Below are positions 32,088 through 40,133 of a stretch of DNA of 49,239 nucleotides, piece after piece (within the stretch, counting starts at the first letter, position 1; each line of letters starts with the position of its first letter). The DNA is taken from NCBI GenBank assembly GCA_018239845.1, contig JAFEGO010000003.1, positions 1 through 49,239 of the forward strand. The letters are read 5' to 3'. Source of the stretch: Verrucomicrobiota bacterium (GTDB lineage Bacteria; Verrucomicrobiota; Verrucomicrobiia; Opitutales; Opitutaceae). The notes under the pieces are model-generated. The model had not been told where the DNA came from. It made no database searches and saw only the letters and a list, made by a program, of their open reading frames with translations. The position numbers and the translations under genes are program-made.

Positions 32088-32681
32088 TCAGGCGCCGAGC
32101 TGATAGCGGACAAAACGGCGGATGATGATGTTCTCGCCGATGTGCGCGATCTGGCTCGCGAGGAGATCCTTGATGGACTTGTCGTTCTGCTTCACGAACG
32201 GCATGTCGAGGAGGCACACGGTGGAGTAGTAGTTCTCCAGCTTGCCCTCGACGATCTTCTGGACGACCGCGGGCGGCTTGCCGGCGACGGAGGCCGCGGC
32301 GATCTCGCGCTCCTTGGCGAGGTCGGCCTCGGGGACCTGGTCGCGGGAGACGACGAGCGGATTTGTCGCGGCGATCTGGAGACAGAGGTCCTTCACGAAG
32401 GCGCGGAACGCCTCGTTGCGCGCGACGAAGTCCGTCTCGCAGTTGACCTCGATCAGGACGCCCACCTTGCCGCCGACATGGATGTAGCTCTCGATGACGC
32501 CTTCCTTGGTGGAGCGGCTGGAGAGCTTGTCGATCTTGTTGCCAAGCTTCTTGCGGAGGATGGTGGTGGCCGCGGCGACGTCGCCGTTGGACTCGGTGAG
32601 GGCCTTCTTGCAGTCAAGCAGGCCGGCGCCGGTGGCGGCGCGCAGCTCGTTGACCATTTGAGCGGTGATTGCAGTGCTCAT
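32088..32681 (-). CDS. tsf: Elongation factor Ts
   Basis: A 197-residue guanine-nucleotide exchange factor for EF-Tu. The UBA-like N-terminal domain has the family signature VNELRAATGAGLLDCKKALT, and the core contains VGVLIEVNCETDFVARN, the second signature. The C-terminus ends IGENIIIRRFVRYQLGA. It is a short form, like that of Thermus, lacking the second core repeat of the E. coli protein. It follows rpsB by 42 bases in the universal rpsB-tsf order and ends at a strong terminator. Confidence 0.98.
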   Translation of the reverse strand: MSTAITAQMVNELRAATGAGLLDCKKALTESNGDVAAATTILRKKLGNKIDKLSSRSTKEGVIESYIHVGGKVGVLIEVNCETDFVARNEAFRAFVKDLCLQIAATNPLVVSRDQVPEADLAKEREIAAASVAGKPPAVVQKIVEGKLENYYSTVCLLDMPFVKQNDKSIKDLLASQIAHIGENIIIRRFVRYQLGA

Positions 32682-32723
32682 TAATGATGAGTGGGAGGAG
32701 TGGTTGGGAGAAAACCGGCGGGC

Positions 32724-33614
32724 TTACTCGGCCTTGACGGCGGGTTTCTTGGCGCGGACGGTCTTCTTCTTCACGACGACCGGCTCGGTCTCGCCCTCGA
32801 CGACGGCGGCGACATCGGCGGGGAGCTCGACCTTGGAGAGGTCGACCTCACCGGTGGCGGGCGTCGCGGACTCACCGGCCTTGGCGGCCGCGGCGGCGGC
32901 GGCATCCGCACCGCGCTGGGCACGGCGGCTGTCGCGCTGGGCGAGGCCATTCTGCACGGCGGCGAGGATGGCCTCGACGATGATGCGGATGGACTTCACG
33001 GCGTCGTCGTTGCCGGGGATCGGGTGGGAGAGGGTGGTGGGGTCGGAGTTGGTGTCGACCAGACCGACGCAGGGGATGCCGCAGCGGGCGGCCTCGGCGA
33101 CGGCGATCTTCTCGTGGTTGACGTCCACGACGAACATCGCGGAGGGCAGGCCGCCCATCTCGACGATGCCGCTGAAATTGCGGTTCATGCGGACCATCTC
33201 GCGCTTGATCGCGGCGCCTTCCTTGGAGGAAAGCTTGGTGATCTCGCCGCTGGTCTCCAGCTGCTGGTACTTCTTGTACTTGGCGATGGATTTCTTGACG
33301 GTCTCGTAGTTGGTGAGCGTGCCGCCGAGCCAGCGGTCGACGCAGAAGGGCATGTTGGTGGCCGTGGCGGCCTCGCGGATGATCTCCTTCGCCTGGCGCT
33401 TGGTGCCGACGAAGAGGATGTTGCCGCCGTTGGCGACGGTGTCCTCGACGAAGGCGGTGGCCTTCTCAAGGGCGGCGTGGGTCTTGCCGAGGTCGATGAT
33501 GCTGACACCCTGGCGGTGGTCGAAGACGAAGGGCTTCGAGCGCGGGTTCCAACGCTTGGTCTGATGGCCGAAATGCACGCCGGCATCCAGCAGGTCTTTG
33601 GGAGTTACGTTCAT
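32724..33614 (-). CDS. rpsB: 30S ribosomal protein S2
   Basis: A 296-residue ribosomal protein. Conserved segments are VTPKDLLDAGVHFGHQTKRW at the start, then FVGTKRQAKEII, WLGGTLTNYETV, GLPSAMFVVDV and GIPCVGLVDTNSDP. It has a C-terminal extension of about 60 residues, rich in Ala, Val, Glu and Lys, beyond the usual S2 fold. It is the first gene of the rpsB-tsf operon. The leader upstream (33615-33720) holds a small CGGCC-GGCCG hairpin and an AT-rich section that probably includes the promoter. Confidence 0.98.
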   Translation of the reverse strand: MNVTPKDLLDAGVHFGHQTKRWNPRSKPFVFDHRQGVSIIDLGKTHAALEKATAFVEDTVANGGNILFVGTKRQAKEIIREAATATNMPFCVDRWLGGTLTNYETVKKSIAKYKKYQQLETSGEITKLSSKEGAAIKREMVRMNRNFSGIVEMGGLPSAMFVVDVNHEKIAVAEAARCGIPCVGLVDTNSDPTTLSHPIPGNDDAVKSIRIIVEAILAAVQNGLAQRDSRRAQRGADAAAAAAAKAGESATPATGEVDLSKVELPADVAAVVEGETEPVVVKKKTVRAKKPAVKAE

Positions 33615-33776
33615 GGGATCTTCTGATGTTTCCTCTGAAACACAGGTCGGCCAGTGGGCCGCCTTGGGATCGGGAGGGAGTTATGGTTGTTGTTTAGTTA
33701 ACTGACAGAGCGGTTCAAAACAGAGATGGGGGAGGGGTGAGGCAAGAGGAAATTCGGGGATATTTGTAAAAAGGCG

Positions 33777-33805
33777 TTGACAGAGGGGGAGTAGCGCCGG
33801 ACTTT
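33777..33805 (+). promoter_or_regulatory. Candidate promoter for initiator tRNA
   Basis: TTGACA (33777-33782), a 17-base spacer, then GACTTT (33800-33805), about 15 bases before the tRNA. The -35 box is perfect but the -10 is weak. The same TTGACA-N17-ACTTT layout precedes the lacI-type gene at 45381-45409. Confidence 0.45.
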
Positions 33806-33816
33806 CCGCCTCCCAC

Positions 33817-33897
<81 letters not shown>

Positions 33898-33904
33898 ATT
33901 TAAC

Positions 33905-33981
33905 CCGTTCTCATTGCCCAAGAACGGATGGTTTGTAATCCCGCTTAGCGGGATGCGGTTCAAATCCAGCCTCGGCCACCA
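33905..33981 (+). other. tRNA-like remnant ending in CCA
   Basis: The 3' part reads as a tRNA end: TTCAAAT T-loop (33959-33965), then an acceptor-like CTCGGCC, discriminator A and CCA (33979-33981). Upstream are two perfect 7-bp hairpins: CCGTTCT/AGAACGG (33905-33911 and 33921-33927) and ATCCCGC/GCGGGAT (33938-33944 and 33948-33954). The T stem pairs only at 2 of 5 positions, no variable loop exists and a D arm is missing. It could be a decayed tRNA, a tRNA 3' fragment left by an integrating element, or a structured RNA. A T run follows at 34013-34019. Confidence 0.5.
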
Positions 33982-34092
33982 GATATTCAAGCGCGCTCAC
34001 TGTCGGGAGGGCTTTTTTTGGGCCTGGATGACGGTCTGGGTTATCCAAAACCTTGCGATATGCGAAATGGCAAAGTCTCATCCCTCGTACCC

Positions 34093-35403
34093 ATGAAAAA
34101 GCTCCTGCTCTGCCTCTGTCTCGTCGCCAGCCTGTGCTCCCTGCACGCCGCCCCTGCCACCATGCCCGCCGAACTCATCGAGCGCGCGGTGCGGTTGAAG
34201 GCACCACGGTGGAAGTTTGTCGATAAGGCGGTGATGCGCGAGATCCCCGAGACCTTCGCCCTGCAGGTCACGGCGGTCGCGGCGTTTCAGGAGCCGGATC
34301 GGGTCGTCGAGGGCAAGACCCTCGCCACCCATCTCGCGGAAAAACTCCGCTACATCCTCGTCACGCCCCGGCCTTCGCCGCAGAAGGACGGCAGCACCAA
34401 CGAGCCCGAGTCGCTCGGCGGCATCGGCGGCTGGACCCACCATGTCCCGGCGCACGTGCTGCTGCTGGCCAAGCGCACGCCGGCTGTCTGGTCGCAGCTC
34501 TCCGCCGATGAAAAAGGCCGGGCCGACCTGCTCATGCAGGCCCTCGCGCTCGCGGCGCACTTCTGCCTCGACGATGACAACGACTACTATGTTCGCCTCG
34601 ACGGCGCGTCGCTCAACCACAAGTCGTGGAATCCCAACATCGCCGAGGGCTATGCCGACATCATCGTCGTGGCCTCGCTCTACTTCGGCGCCGACGAGCT
34701 GAACGCGTTCTTCAAGTCCTTCGACTTCGACAAGTTCATCGCCCGGCTCGAGGCCGCCAATTTCCAGAACATCAAGCGCGGCTGGACGTGGACGCCCGCG
34801 ATCAAGGGCCTGATGATGAACGGCGGCTCGATCGCCGTGCCCTCCGATGCCTTGCTCGCGCAGGGTATCCTCTCGCACGGTGCGGGCGTGCGCAATGACT
34901 TCACGCTGAACGGCGATTCGCTGCATGAGCCGTGGCTGATTTTCCGCGGGCAGGCCCTGCGCATGTTCTCCAAAGTCGTGCGCACGCGCGTCGAGGTCGG
35001 CGACGGCCCGGTCACCACTTCGCGTCTGCTGCACGACGCGTCCAACGCCGAAACCTCGCCCTGGGAAGGCCAGATGGGCATGTTCTGCGAGTTCGAGTCC
35101 TCGGATTGGAACGGCATGCGTACGAGCCTGCAGTACGCCTACGAAGGCTCCATGATCATCATCCCCACGGCCGTCACCTTGAAGCTGGTCGGCGCCTGGG
35201 ATGACAAGCGCGGCGGTGATGTCATCGAACGCCGCATGGGCGTCGGCATGAGCGACCTGATCTTCAAGGCCCGGGAAGGCTACATGAGCTACTCGCAGGC
35301 GAAGTTCTACGAGACCCACTTCGACAAGAACCTCGCGCCGATGGGGGCCGATTTCATCTTCGGGCTCTGGAAAACCTATTTCGCCGCGCCGGCGAAACCT
35401 TAA
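34093..35403 (+). CDS. Secreted protein of unknown function (436 residues)
   Basis: A 436-residue protein with a clear signal peptide (MKKLLLCLCLVASLCSLHAA, cleavage after HAA or nearby). The mature part is helix-rich with many aromatic residues, for example NHKSWNPNIAEGYADIIVVA and KRGWTWTPAIKG. There is no recognised catalytic motif and no PEP-CTERM or outer-membrane anchor. The overall look is of a periplasmic helical-toroid protein such as those acting on polysaccharides, but this is only an impression. The ATG at 34093 starts the signal peptide, and the frame is open upstream without protein character. It appears monocistronic. Confidence 0.8.
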   Translation: MKKLLLCLCLVASLCSLHAAPATMPAELIERAVRLKAPRWKFVDKAVMREIPETFALQVTAVAAFQEPDRVVEGKTLATHLAEKLRYILVTPRPSPQKDGSTNEPESLGGIGGWTHHVPAHVLLLAKRTPAVWSQLSADEKGRADLLMQALALAAHFCLDDDNDYYVRLDGASLNHKSWNPNIAEGYADIIVVASLYFGADELNAFFKSFDFDKFIARLEAANFQNIKRGWTWTPAIKGLMMNGGSIAVPSDALLAQGILSHGAGVRNDFTLNGDSLHEPWLIFRGQALRMFSKVVRTRVEVGDGPVTTSRLLHDASNAETSPWEGQMGMFCEFESSDWNGMRTSLQYAYEGSMIIIPTAVTLKLVGAWDDKRGGDVIERRMGVGMSDLIFKAREGYMSYSQAKFYETHFDKNLAPMGADFIFGLWKTYFAAPAKP

Positions 35404-35486
35404 AACTTCGCGGTTTTTTTGGCCAAGGCTTCCGGGATTGTCGAAAACCGGCCGCTGCGTTCGACTAGAGGTAACACGTTTTCCCC

Positions 35487-36131
35487 ATGTCCAAACTTCT
35501 TGTCCGCGGTTTCGGTGTCTCGCTCGACGGCTATAGCGCCGGTCCCAATCAGGACCTGCAGAATCCGCTCGGGGTCGGCGGACACGCCATGTTCCAGTGG
35601 TTCTTCCCCACGCGCACGTTCAAGGCCATGATCGGCGCGGAGGGCGGCACGACGGATATCAACGACGAGTTTGCGCGGCGGGGCTTCGACAACATCGGGG
35701 CCTCGATCATGGGGCGCAATATGTTCGGCCCGATCCGCGGCGCGTGGCCGGACGACCAGTGGAAAGGGTGGTGGGGGGACGAGCCGCCGTATCACACGCC
35801 GGTCTTTGTGCTCACGCACCACGCCCGCGCGCCGCTCGTCATGGCCGGCGGCACGACGTTTTATTTTGTGACCGAGGGCATCGAGGTGGCGCTGCAACGC
35901 GCCCGTGAGGCCGCGGGCGGCAAGGACGTGCGCCTCGGCGGCGGCGTCTCGACCGTGCGGCAGTACCTGGCGAAAAGCCTGATCGACGAACTGCACCTCG
36001 CGGTGGCGCCGGTGCTGATGGGGCGCGGGGAAAATCTTTTCGCCGGCCTCGATCTCGCGGCGCTGGGCTATCAGGTCGCCGAACACGTCGCCGGCGCCGG
36101 GGCGATGCACGTCACGGTGAAGCGGAAGTGA
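35487..36131 (+). CDS. Dihydrofolate reductase-like (RibD C-terminal) protein
   Basis: A 214-residue protein of the RibD C-terminal/dihydrofolate-reductase-like fold. It starts with the typical VRGFGVSLDGYSAGP strand-turn. ASIMGRNMFGP matches the NADPH-binding strand-helix, and KDVRLGGGVSTVRQYL followed by DELHLAVAPVLMGRG is the family C-terminal signature. Members are NADPH-dependent reductases of largely unknown substrate. Here it is a stand-alone gene, not part of riboflavin synthesis. It ends about 40 bases before a terminator hairpin that could serve both strands. Confidence 0.88.
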   Translation: MSKLLVRGFGVSLDGYSAGPNQDLQNPLGVGGHAMFQWFFPTRTFKAMIGAEGGTTDINDEFARRGFDNIGASIMGRNMFGPIRGAWPDDQWKGWWGDEPPYHTPVFVLTHHARAPLVMAGGTTFYFVTEGIEVALQRAREAAGGKDVRLGGGVSTVRQYLAKSLIDELHLAVAPVLMGRGENLFAGLDLAALGYQVAEHVAGAGAMHVTVKRK

Positions 36132-36170
36132 TGGGCTGATCGTCCGGGAAACCAAGGTTTGCGGACAATA

Positions 36171-36198
36171 AAAAGCCCGTCGCTTGATGCGGCGGGCT
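36171..36198 (-). terminator. Rho-independent terminator of the first PEP-CTERM gene
   Basis: On the minus strand AGCCCGCCGC (36189-36198) pairs with GCGACGGGCT (36174-36183) through a 5-base loop with one G-U pair, followed by a run of T (complement of 36171-36174 and adjacent A's). It lies about 23 bases after the stop at 36221. Confidence 0.85.
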
Positions 36199-36220
36199 GG
36201 GCAAGGGACAGAGGCTTGCT

Positions 36221-36937
36221 TCAGGCCGTCTTGCGGCGGCGATACTGGATGGCCAGGCCTAGGGCGGCGAGGCCGGCGAGGGCGGCGTAGGTCGCGGGCT
36301 CCGGGACCGGGGTCGTGGGCGAGACCAGGCTGAAGCCGTTGCTGATGGATTCGTCGGCGGTGAAGATGATCATACCCTTGCTGTCGGCCACGAGCGAGAC
36401 GAAGCGCACGTAGTTGATGCTCTCGTCGAAGCTTGAGACGGAGCCATCGTAGGACGTGGTGAGCGTGGTGCTGCCGACGGTGAAGGCGCTCGATCCGGGC
36501 CCGACCAGGATGTCGGGATCGTCGGTGCGGCGGGCGCCGTAGATGTAAAGGTCATGGACGGAGTACTCCGCCAGACCACTGATCGTGACGGTCAGCGTGC
36601 CGAGGCCACTGAGATGCCAGTAGGAGTCGAAGAGTGTGATCGCATTGCCGGGGATGCCGCCGTTCCAGAGCTGATCGGTCGTGCTGCGCGCCTCGCCCTC
36701 GACGAGCGTGGCGGCGCCGGTCGCATCGACGAGCGCGCCGGAGAGCCAGGAGCCGTCAACCGCGCCGTTGGGAGCGCTCCAGAGATTCCAAACATCGCTG
36801 CTGGTCGAGCCCGGCACCGCGCTGAGGCCGGTGTAAGGCGTGGAGCCGAAGGCGACGTTGATCACCGTCTGGGCGGAGGCGACTGCGGCGGAAAAAAGCG
36901 CGAGGGCGCAGGTGAGCAGGCGGAAGCGGGAGTTCAT
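36221..36937 (-). CDS. PEP-CTERM secreted protein (first)
   Basis: A 238-residue exported protein. The signal peptide is MNSRFRLLTCALALFSAAVA, with cleavage near SAQ. A beta-sandwich-like mature domain follows, with GLAEYSVHDLYIYGARRTDD in its centre. The C-terminus is a PEP-CTERM sorting signal: VPEPATYAALAG, a hydrophobic helix and a YRRRKTA tail. PEP-CTERM proteins are processed by an exosortase and delivered to the cell surface or matrix. No exosortase is in this window. It follows a LuxR-type regulator gene on the same strand by 60 bases that include a G-run inverted repeat. Confidence 0.92.
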   Translation of the reverse strand: MNSRFRLLTCALALFSAAVASAQTVINVAFGSTPYTGLSAVPGSTSSDVWNLWSAPNGAVDGSWLSGALVDATGAATLVEGEARSTTDQLWNGGIPGNAITLFDSYWHLSGLGTLTVTISGLAEYSVHDLYIYGARRTDDPDILVGPGSSAFTVGSTTLTTSYDGSVSSFDESINYVRFVSLVADSKGMIIFTADESISNGFSLVSPTTPVPEPATYAALAGLAALGLAIQYRRRKTA

Positions 36938-36993
36938 CGCCGACGGAGTGTGCGGCCCGCGGGAGGCCTGACACGATCAAACCGGCGGCGGCA

Positions 36994-37013
36994 CCCCCTA
37001 CTTTGGGAGGGGG
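36994..37013 (-). promoter_or_regulatory. G-run inverted repeat between luxR-type gene and PEP-CTERM gene
   Basis: CCCCCT (36994-36999) and AGGGGG (37008-37013) form a 6-bp inverted repeat with an 8-base spacer that is itself partly symmetric. It overlaps the stop codon of the regulator gene and lies 56 bases before the PEP-CTERM start codon. There is no T run, so an operator is more likely than a terminator. A matching element is at 40116-40131. Confidence 0.5.
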
Positions 37014-37822
37014 GCGGCGGCGACGGTGGAGGCGCGGCGCGAAGTGGGCTGGGCCCGCGGGAGCTTCGGGCGGATCAGCTCCTGCGCCCGCGCGGTGGCG
37101 GCGTGGCGGTTATCTACGCCGAGCTTGTCGAAGACGGAGACGACGTGGCCCTTCACCGTGGGGAGCGAGATGCCGAGGATGGCGGCGATCTCGGCGTTGG
37201 CCTTGCCGGCGGCGATGAGGCAGAGCGTCTCGGATTCGCGCGGGCTCAGGCCGAGCCGGGCGAAGACGCCGGGATCGGTGGCCGCCTCCTCCAGCGTGGT
37301 GAAGGACTGGGCCAGCAGGCGGGCGTTGGCGAGGTGCGGCTGGAGCGCGAGCATCCGGTCGCGGTGCGCGGGGACAAACCTTGAGCCGTCGCGCTTCTCC
37401 AGTCCGAGGAAGAAGATGGTGCCGTCATTCGAGGGGAGCAAAATCGCCGCATGGTCGGAAATGCCGGCGACCTTGAAGCCCTCCAGGTAAACCGGCGCGC
37501 GGAAGAACTCCTTGTCACTCAAAAAGTCCCCGCGCAGGAAAGGCTTCCCGCCGTTGACCGACGGATCGAAGTTAAAACACGGATACTTGGCCATGTGCCG
37601 GCCGAAGCCCTCGAGGCCGGGGGCCATCTCGGGGAAGAAGGGGTCGAAGTCGATGTCGAGCTTGCGCGTGCGCGGGTCGAAGATCGCGAAGGAGACCTGG
37701 TGGCAGTCGATCGCCTCGCGCAGGATCTGCGCGGCGCGGGTGCGAAAGGTCACGGGGCCGAGGCCGGGCGCAAAGAGCGCGGCCAGATACGCGGAAAGCC
37801 GGGGGAGCTCGGAGGACAGCAT
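36998..37822 (-). CDS. LuxR-family transcriptional regulator (first)
   Basis: A 274-residue regulator. The N-terminal about 195 residues form a GAF-like input domain with no receiver Asp. The C-terminal LuxR helix-turn-helix covers about 200-255: GLSPRESETLCLIAAGKANA, then EIAAILGISLPTVKGHVVSV. The tail is Pro/Arg/Ala-rich. The frame can be extended to a TTG at 37867, but the ATG at 37822 aligns better with the start of the paralogous regulator at 40134-40904. It sits immediately upstream of the first PEP-CTERM gene and is the likely regulator of it, by position. The input signal is unknown. Confidence 0.88.
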   Translation of the reverse strand: MLSSELPRLSAYLAALFAPGLGPVTFRTRAAQILREAIDCHQVSFAIFDPRTRKLDIDFDPFFPEMAPGLEGFGRHMAKYPCFNFDPSVNGGKPFLRGDFLSDKEFFRAPVYLEGFKVAGISDHAAILLPSNDGTIFFLGLEKRDGSRFVPAHRDRMLALQPHLANARLLAQSFTTLEEAATDPGVFARLGLSPRESETLCLIAAGKANAEIAAILGISLPTVKGHVVSVFDKLGVDNRHAATARAQELIRPKLPRAQPTSRRASTVAAAPLPK

Positions 37823-37899
37823 GGGCTGGAGGCCGCGGAGATAGCGGACCCGGTTCGCGGAGGGCAAGCCCGCGAATGGCGAAGACGTTGGCCGGCGGA

Positions 37900-39393
37900 T
37901 CAGGCGGTGGCCGGAGGCGCGGTTTGGCCAAGGCCGGCGGCGGCAAAGCGGGCGAGGAGGGCGCGCTCGTATTCAGTGAAGACCGTGCGCCGGCCGTCGA
38001 GCGTGGCGAGCAGGGCGCGCGCTGAGTCGTCCAGCGGCACGATCTCGTGCCAGGCGTTGGCCACGGGCAGGCCCTGGGCGGCCATCAGGCGGGTCAGGGG
38101 ATGAACCCACGGCGCGGCTGACGGAGTCGGGACGCAGGTGATGCCGGTGGTGCTCAGGCAATCCACGAACCTGCGGCCGGTCGCCTCAAGCAGCCGGCTG
38201 AGCAGGGCGTGCTCAAGATCCGCGGGCAGTGTGACGCGGGCATGGCTGAGGAGGCGTTGGACGGCCGGCAGGAGCTCGGCGAAAGGGACACGTTGCGGCC
38301 ACGCGGCGGCGAGCACGCAGAACAGCGCCTTCACCACGGGATCCTTGGTCTCGAAGGATTGCGCCGAATTCGCGCCAAAGCGCACGGGCGTGTCGGCATC
38401 GAGCGGCGGCACGGCGACGGGCGGGCGCAGATGGGCGGCGAAGGCGCAGGTGCGCAATGCCGCCGGATCAGGGTGGGTGACGGCCGGGCCGCCCGTGCGG
38501 GTGAGCAGGCTGCAGCGGAACGTGCGGTTGCGCAGGAAATCGAGCTGCTGCTCCAGCTGGAGGCGGTCGCCGCTGAACCGGGCGAACTGGGCCCGAGCGG
38601 CCTCGGGCAGCAATTCGGGAAACATCGTTTCCCACTCCGCCTCGGCGAGGTAGGCGAGCCCGTGTTCGGCGGCCCAGGCGGCGAATTGCAGGAAGTAGCA
38701 AGGGTCGTTCACCCCGTCGAGATCGTCGTGGTAGAAGTGCCCGGACTGCTTACGTCGCATGCTGGCGATGATGCCGCGCGTCAGCTCCGCGTGGCTCTCG
38801 GTCCGGCCGGCGAACAGCTTGTCCAAATCGTCGAGGGTGGCGTGGGCGGCGGCCAGGCGGCCGGCGGGGGTGTCGATCCCACCGAGCCGCATGAGCATGA
38901 GTTCGCGTACGGCTTCGCGCTGTTTCCAGCCGGGGTAGGTGTTGTAGCTGATGTACGCGAGGCCATCGGGTGAGAGGGCGCGGGCGCACAGCGCGAAGAG
39001 CGCGGATTTCACGTCGTCCGGCACCCACGAGAGCACGCCGTGCGCGATGATGAAGTCAAAGGAGCCGGCGGGCGGCGCGTAAGTGCGGAGGTCAGCGCAG
39101 ACGAACTCCACGTTGGTCAGCCCGGCCGCGTCGGACAGGGCCCGCCCGCGGGCGAGTTCCTGGTCGGAGAAATCCACGCCGACGAAGTGCGCCTGCGGCA
39201 GCTGCGCGGCGAGCGGCAGGAGATTGTAGCCCTGCGCGCAGCCGACCTCGAGGATGCGCGCCTTGCGGACATCGGCCGCCGGCCGGCCGAGCAGCCGGGC
39301 GATCGCGGCATGCCGGGCGGGATGCGTCTGGGCAAACGCGCTGCCGGGGTACGAGACCTCGGCGTAAAGCTCGCGGACCGGATCGGCGCTCAC
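37900..39393 (-). CDS. SAM-dependent methyltransferase with regulatory domain
   Basis: A 497-residue protein. The class I methyltransferase domain covers about 1-170: ARILEVGCAQGYNLLPLA (SAM-binding motif I), then HFVGVDFSDQEL and DFIIAHGVLSWVPDD. The middle region (about 170-260) resembles the predicted methyltransferase regulatory domain (SYNTYPGWKQREAVRELMLM). The C-terminal about 230 residues look like the PKMT-associated C-terminal domain. The target may be a protein lysine, by family analogy. A GTG start at 39393 overlaps the stop of the second PEP-CTERM gene (GTGA), so translation is probably coupled to that surface protein. Confidence 0.87.
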   Translation of the reverse strand: MSADPVRELYAEVSYPGSAFAQTHPARHAAIARLLGRPAADVRKARILEVGCAQGYNLLPLAAQLPQAHFVGVDFSDQELARGRALSDAAGLTNVEFVCADLRTYAPPAGSFDFIIAHGVLSWVPDDVKSALFALCARALSPDGLAYISYNTYPGWKQREAVRELMLMRLGGIDTPAGRLAAAHATLDDLDKLFAGRTESHAELTRGIIASMRRKQSGHFYHDDLDGVNDPCYFLQFAAWAAEHGLAYLAEAEWETMFPELLPEAARAQFARFSGDRLQLEQQLDFLRNRTFRCSLLTRTGGPAVTHPDPAALRTCAFAAHLRPPVAVPPLDADTPVRFGANSAQSFETKDPVVKALFCVLAAAWPQRVPFAELLPAVQRLLSHARVTLPADLEHALLSRLLEATGRRFVDCLSTTGITCVPTPSAAPWVHPLTRLMAAQGLPVANAWHEIVPLDDSARALLATLDGRRTVFTEYERALLARFAAAGLGQTAPPATA

Positions 39394-40046
39394 GCGGCGC
39401 GGACGGAGCGCCGGCGTTTCCGCCAGATGGCCGCGCCGGCGGCGACGGCGCCGAGCAGCGCGGCGTAAGTGGCGGGCTCGGGGATCGCGGAGGTCTGCCC
39501 CGCGGTGATCGACGCGCCCGACACGCTGTTGTAGGCCCATTGGACCAGGGTGCCCGCGGACCGGTCGGCGTTGAAGTTGAGTTCCATCCAGCCGTAGTAG
39601 GGGCCGCCGTCGGCCTGATACGCGAAGGCGTAGTAATGGTTGCTGCCGTCCGCCGGCACCAGATCGCCCGGATGCTCGCCGATGTAGCTAAAGCTCGCGT
39701 CAATGGTAGCGTTCAAGGCGACCGGCGTGTCGTTGTAGAGGAATGCGATCGAGGGGTCGGTCTTGGCGCTGGCATAGCCGAAAACCGAGAGGGTCGGGTC
39801 GCTTTTGCCGTCCGAGTACCACTGGAGCGCGGCCTCGGGATTGTCCGGGCTCAGGTTGGAGTTGAAGTCGAGCAGGGTGGTGCTGGTGCCCGCGTCCACG
39901 GTGTGGTTGAGCGTGCCGCTCCAGACGATCTGGGCCTGGATCAGCGACGGGGCGGCCAGGGCGCCCAGCGTGGCGACAGAAGCGAGCGCGGAGCGGGACC
40001 GGAAACGATTCGAGGCGGCGGGGGCGGAGCTAAGCGATTGTTTCAT
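39390..40046 (-). CDS. PEP-CTERM secreted protein (second)
   Basis: A 218-residue exported protein with a long signal peptide (RSALASVATLGALAAPSLIQ, cleavage near QAQ). The mature domain is beta-rich, with FIHASFSYIGEHPGD-like and HYYAFAYQADGGPYYGWMEL segments. The sorting signal is IPEPATYAALLGAVAAGA followed by KRRRSVRAA. It is shorter than, and only weakly similar to, the first PEP-CTERM protein outside the signal. It follows a LuxR-type gene by 87 bases containing a G-run palindrome. Its stop codon overlaps the methyltransferase start. Confidence 0.92.
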   Translation of the reverse strand: MKQSLSSAPAASNRFRSRSALASVATLGALAAPSLIQAQIVWSGTLNHTVDAGTSTTLLDFNSNLSPDNPEAALQWYSDGKSDPTLSVFGYASAKTDPSIAFLYNDTPVALNATIDASFSYIGEHPGDLVPADGSNHYYAFAYQADGGPYYGWMELNFNADRSAGTLVQWAYNSVSGASITAGQTSAIPEPATYAALLGAVAAGAAIWRKRRRSVRAA

Positions 40047-40115
40047 AAACGCGGGTGATAGGGCGCGCGGGATGCGCGATGGCGGTAGCTTAGCCGATGC
40101 GCCCGCGGCCGCCTA

Positions 40116-40131
40116 CCCCCACGGGTGGGGG
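40116..40131 (-). promoter_or_regulatory. G-run inverted repeat before the second PEP-CTERM gene
   Basis: CCCCCA (40116-40121) and TGGGGG (40126-40131) are a perfect 6-bp inverted repeat with spacer CGGG. It lies 2 bases after the regulator's stop codon and 69 bases before the PEP-CTERM start. It matches the element at 36994-37013 in composition and location, which suggests a shared binding site. Confidence 0.5.
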
Positions 40132-40133
40132 AC

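Noticed and set aside
33905..33981. Functional tRNA with a TTA anticodon (suppressor type)
   Set aside because: The 7-base loop GCTTAGC lacks U33, the T stem and D arm do not form, and no variable loop exists; treated as a remnant instead.
37823..37867. TTG at 37867 as start of the first LuxR-type gene
   Set aside because: No ribosome binding site, and the extension does not match the paralogous regulator; ATG at 37822 preferred, without certainty.
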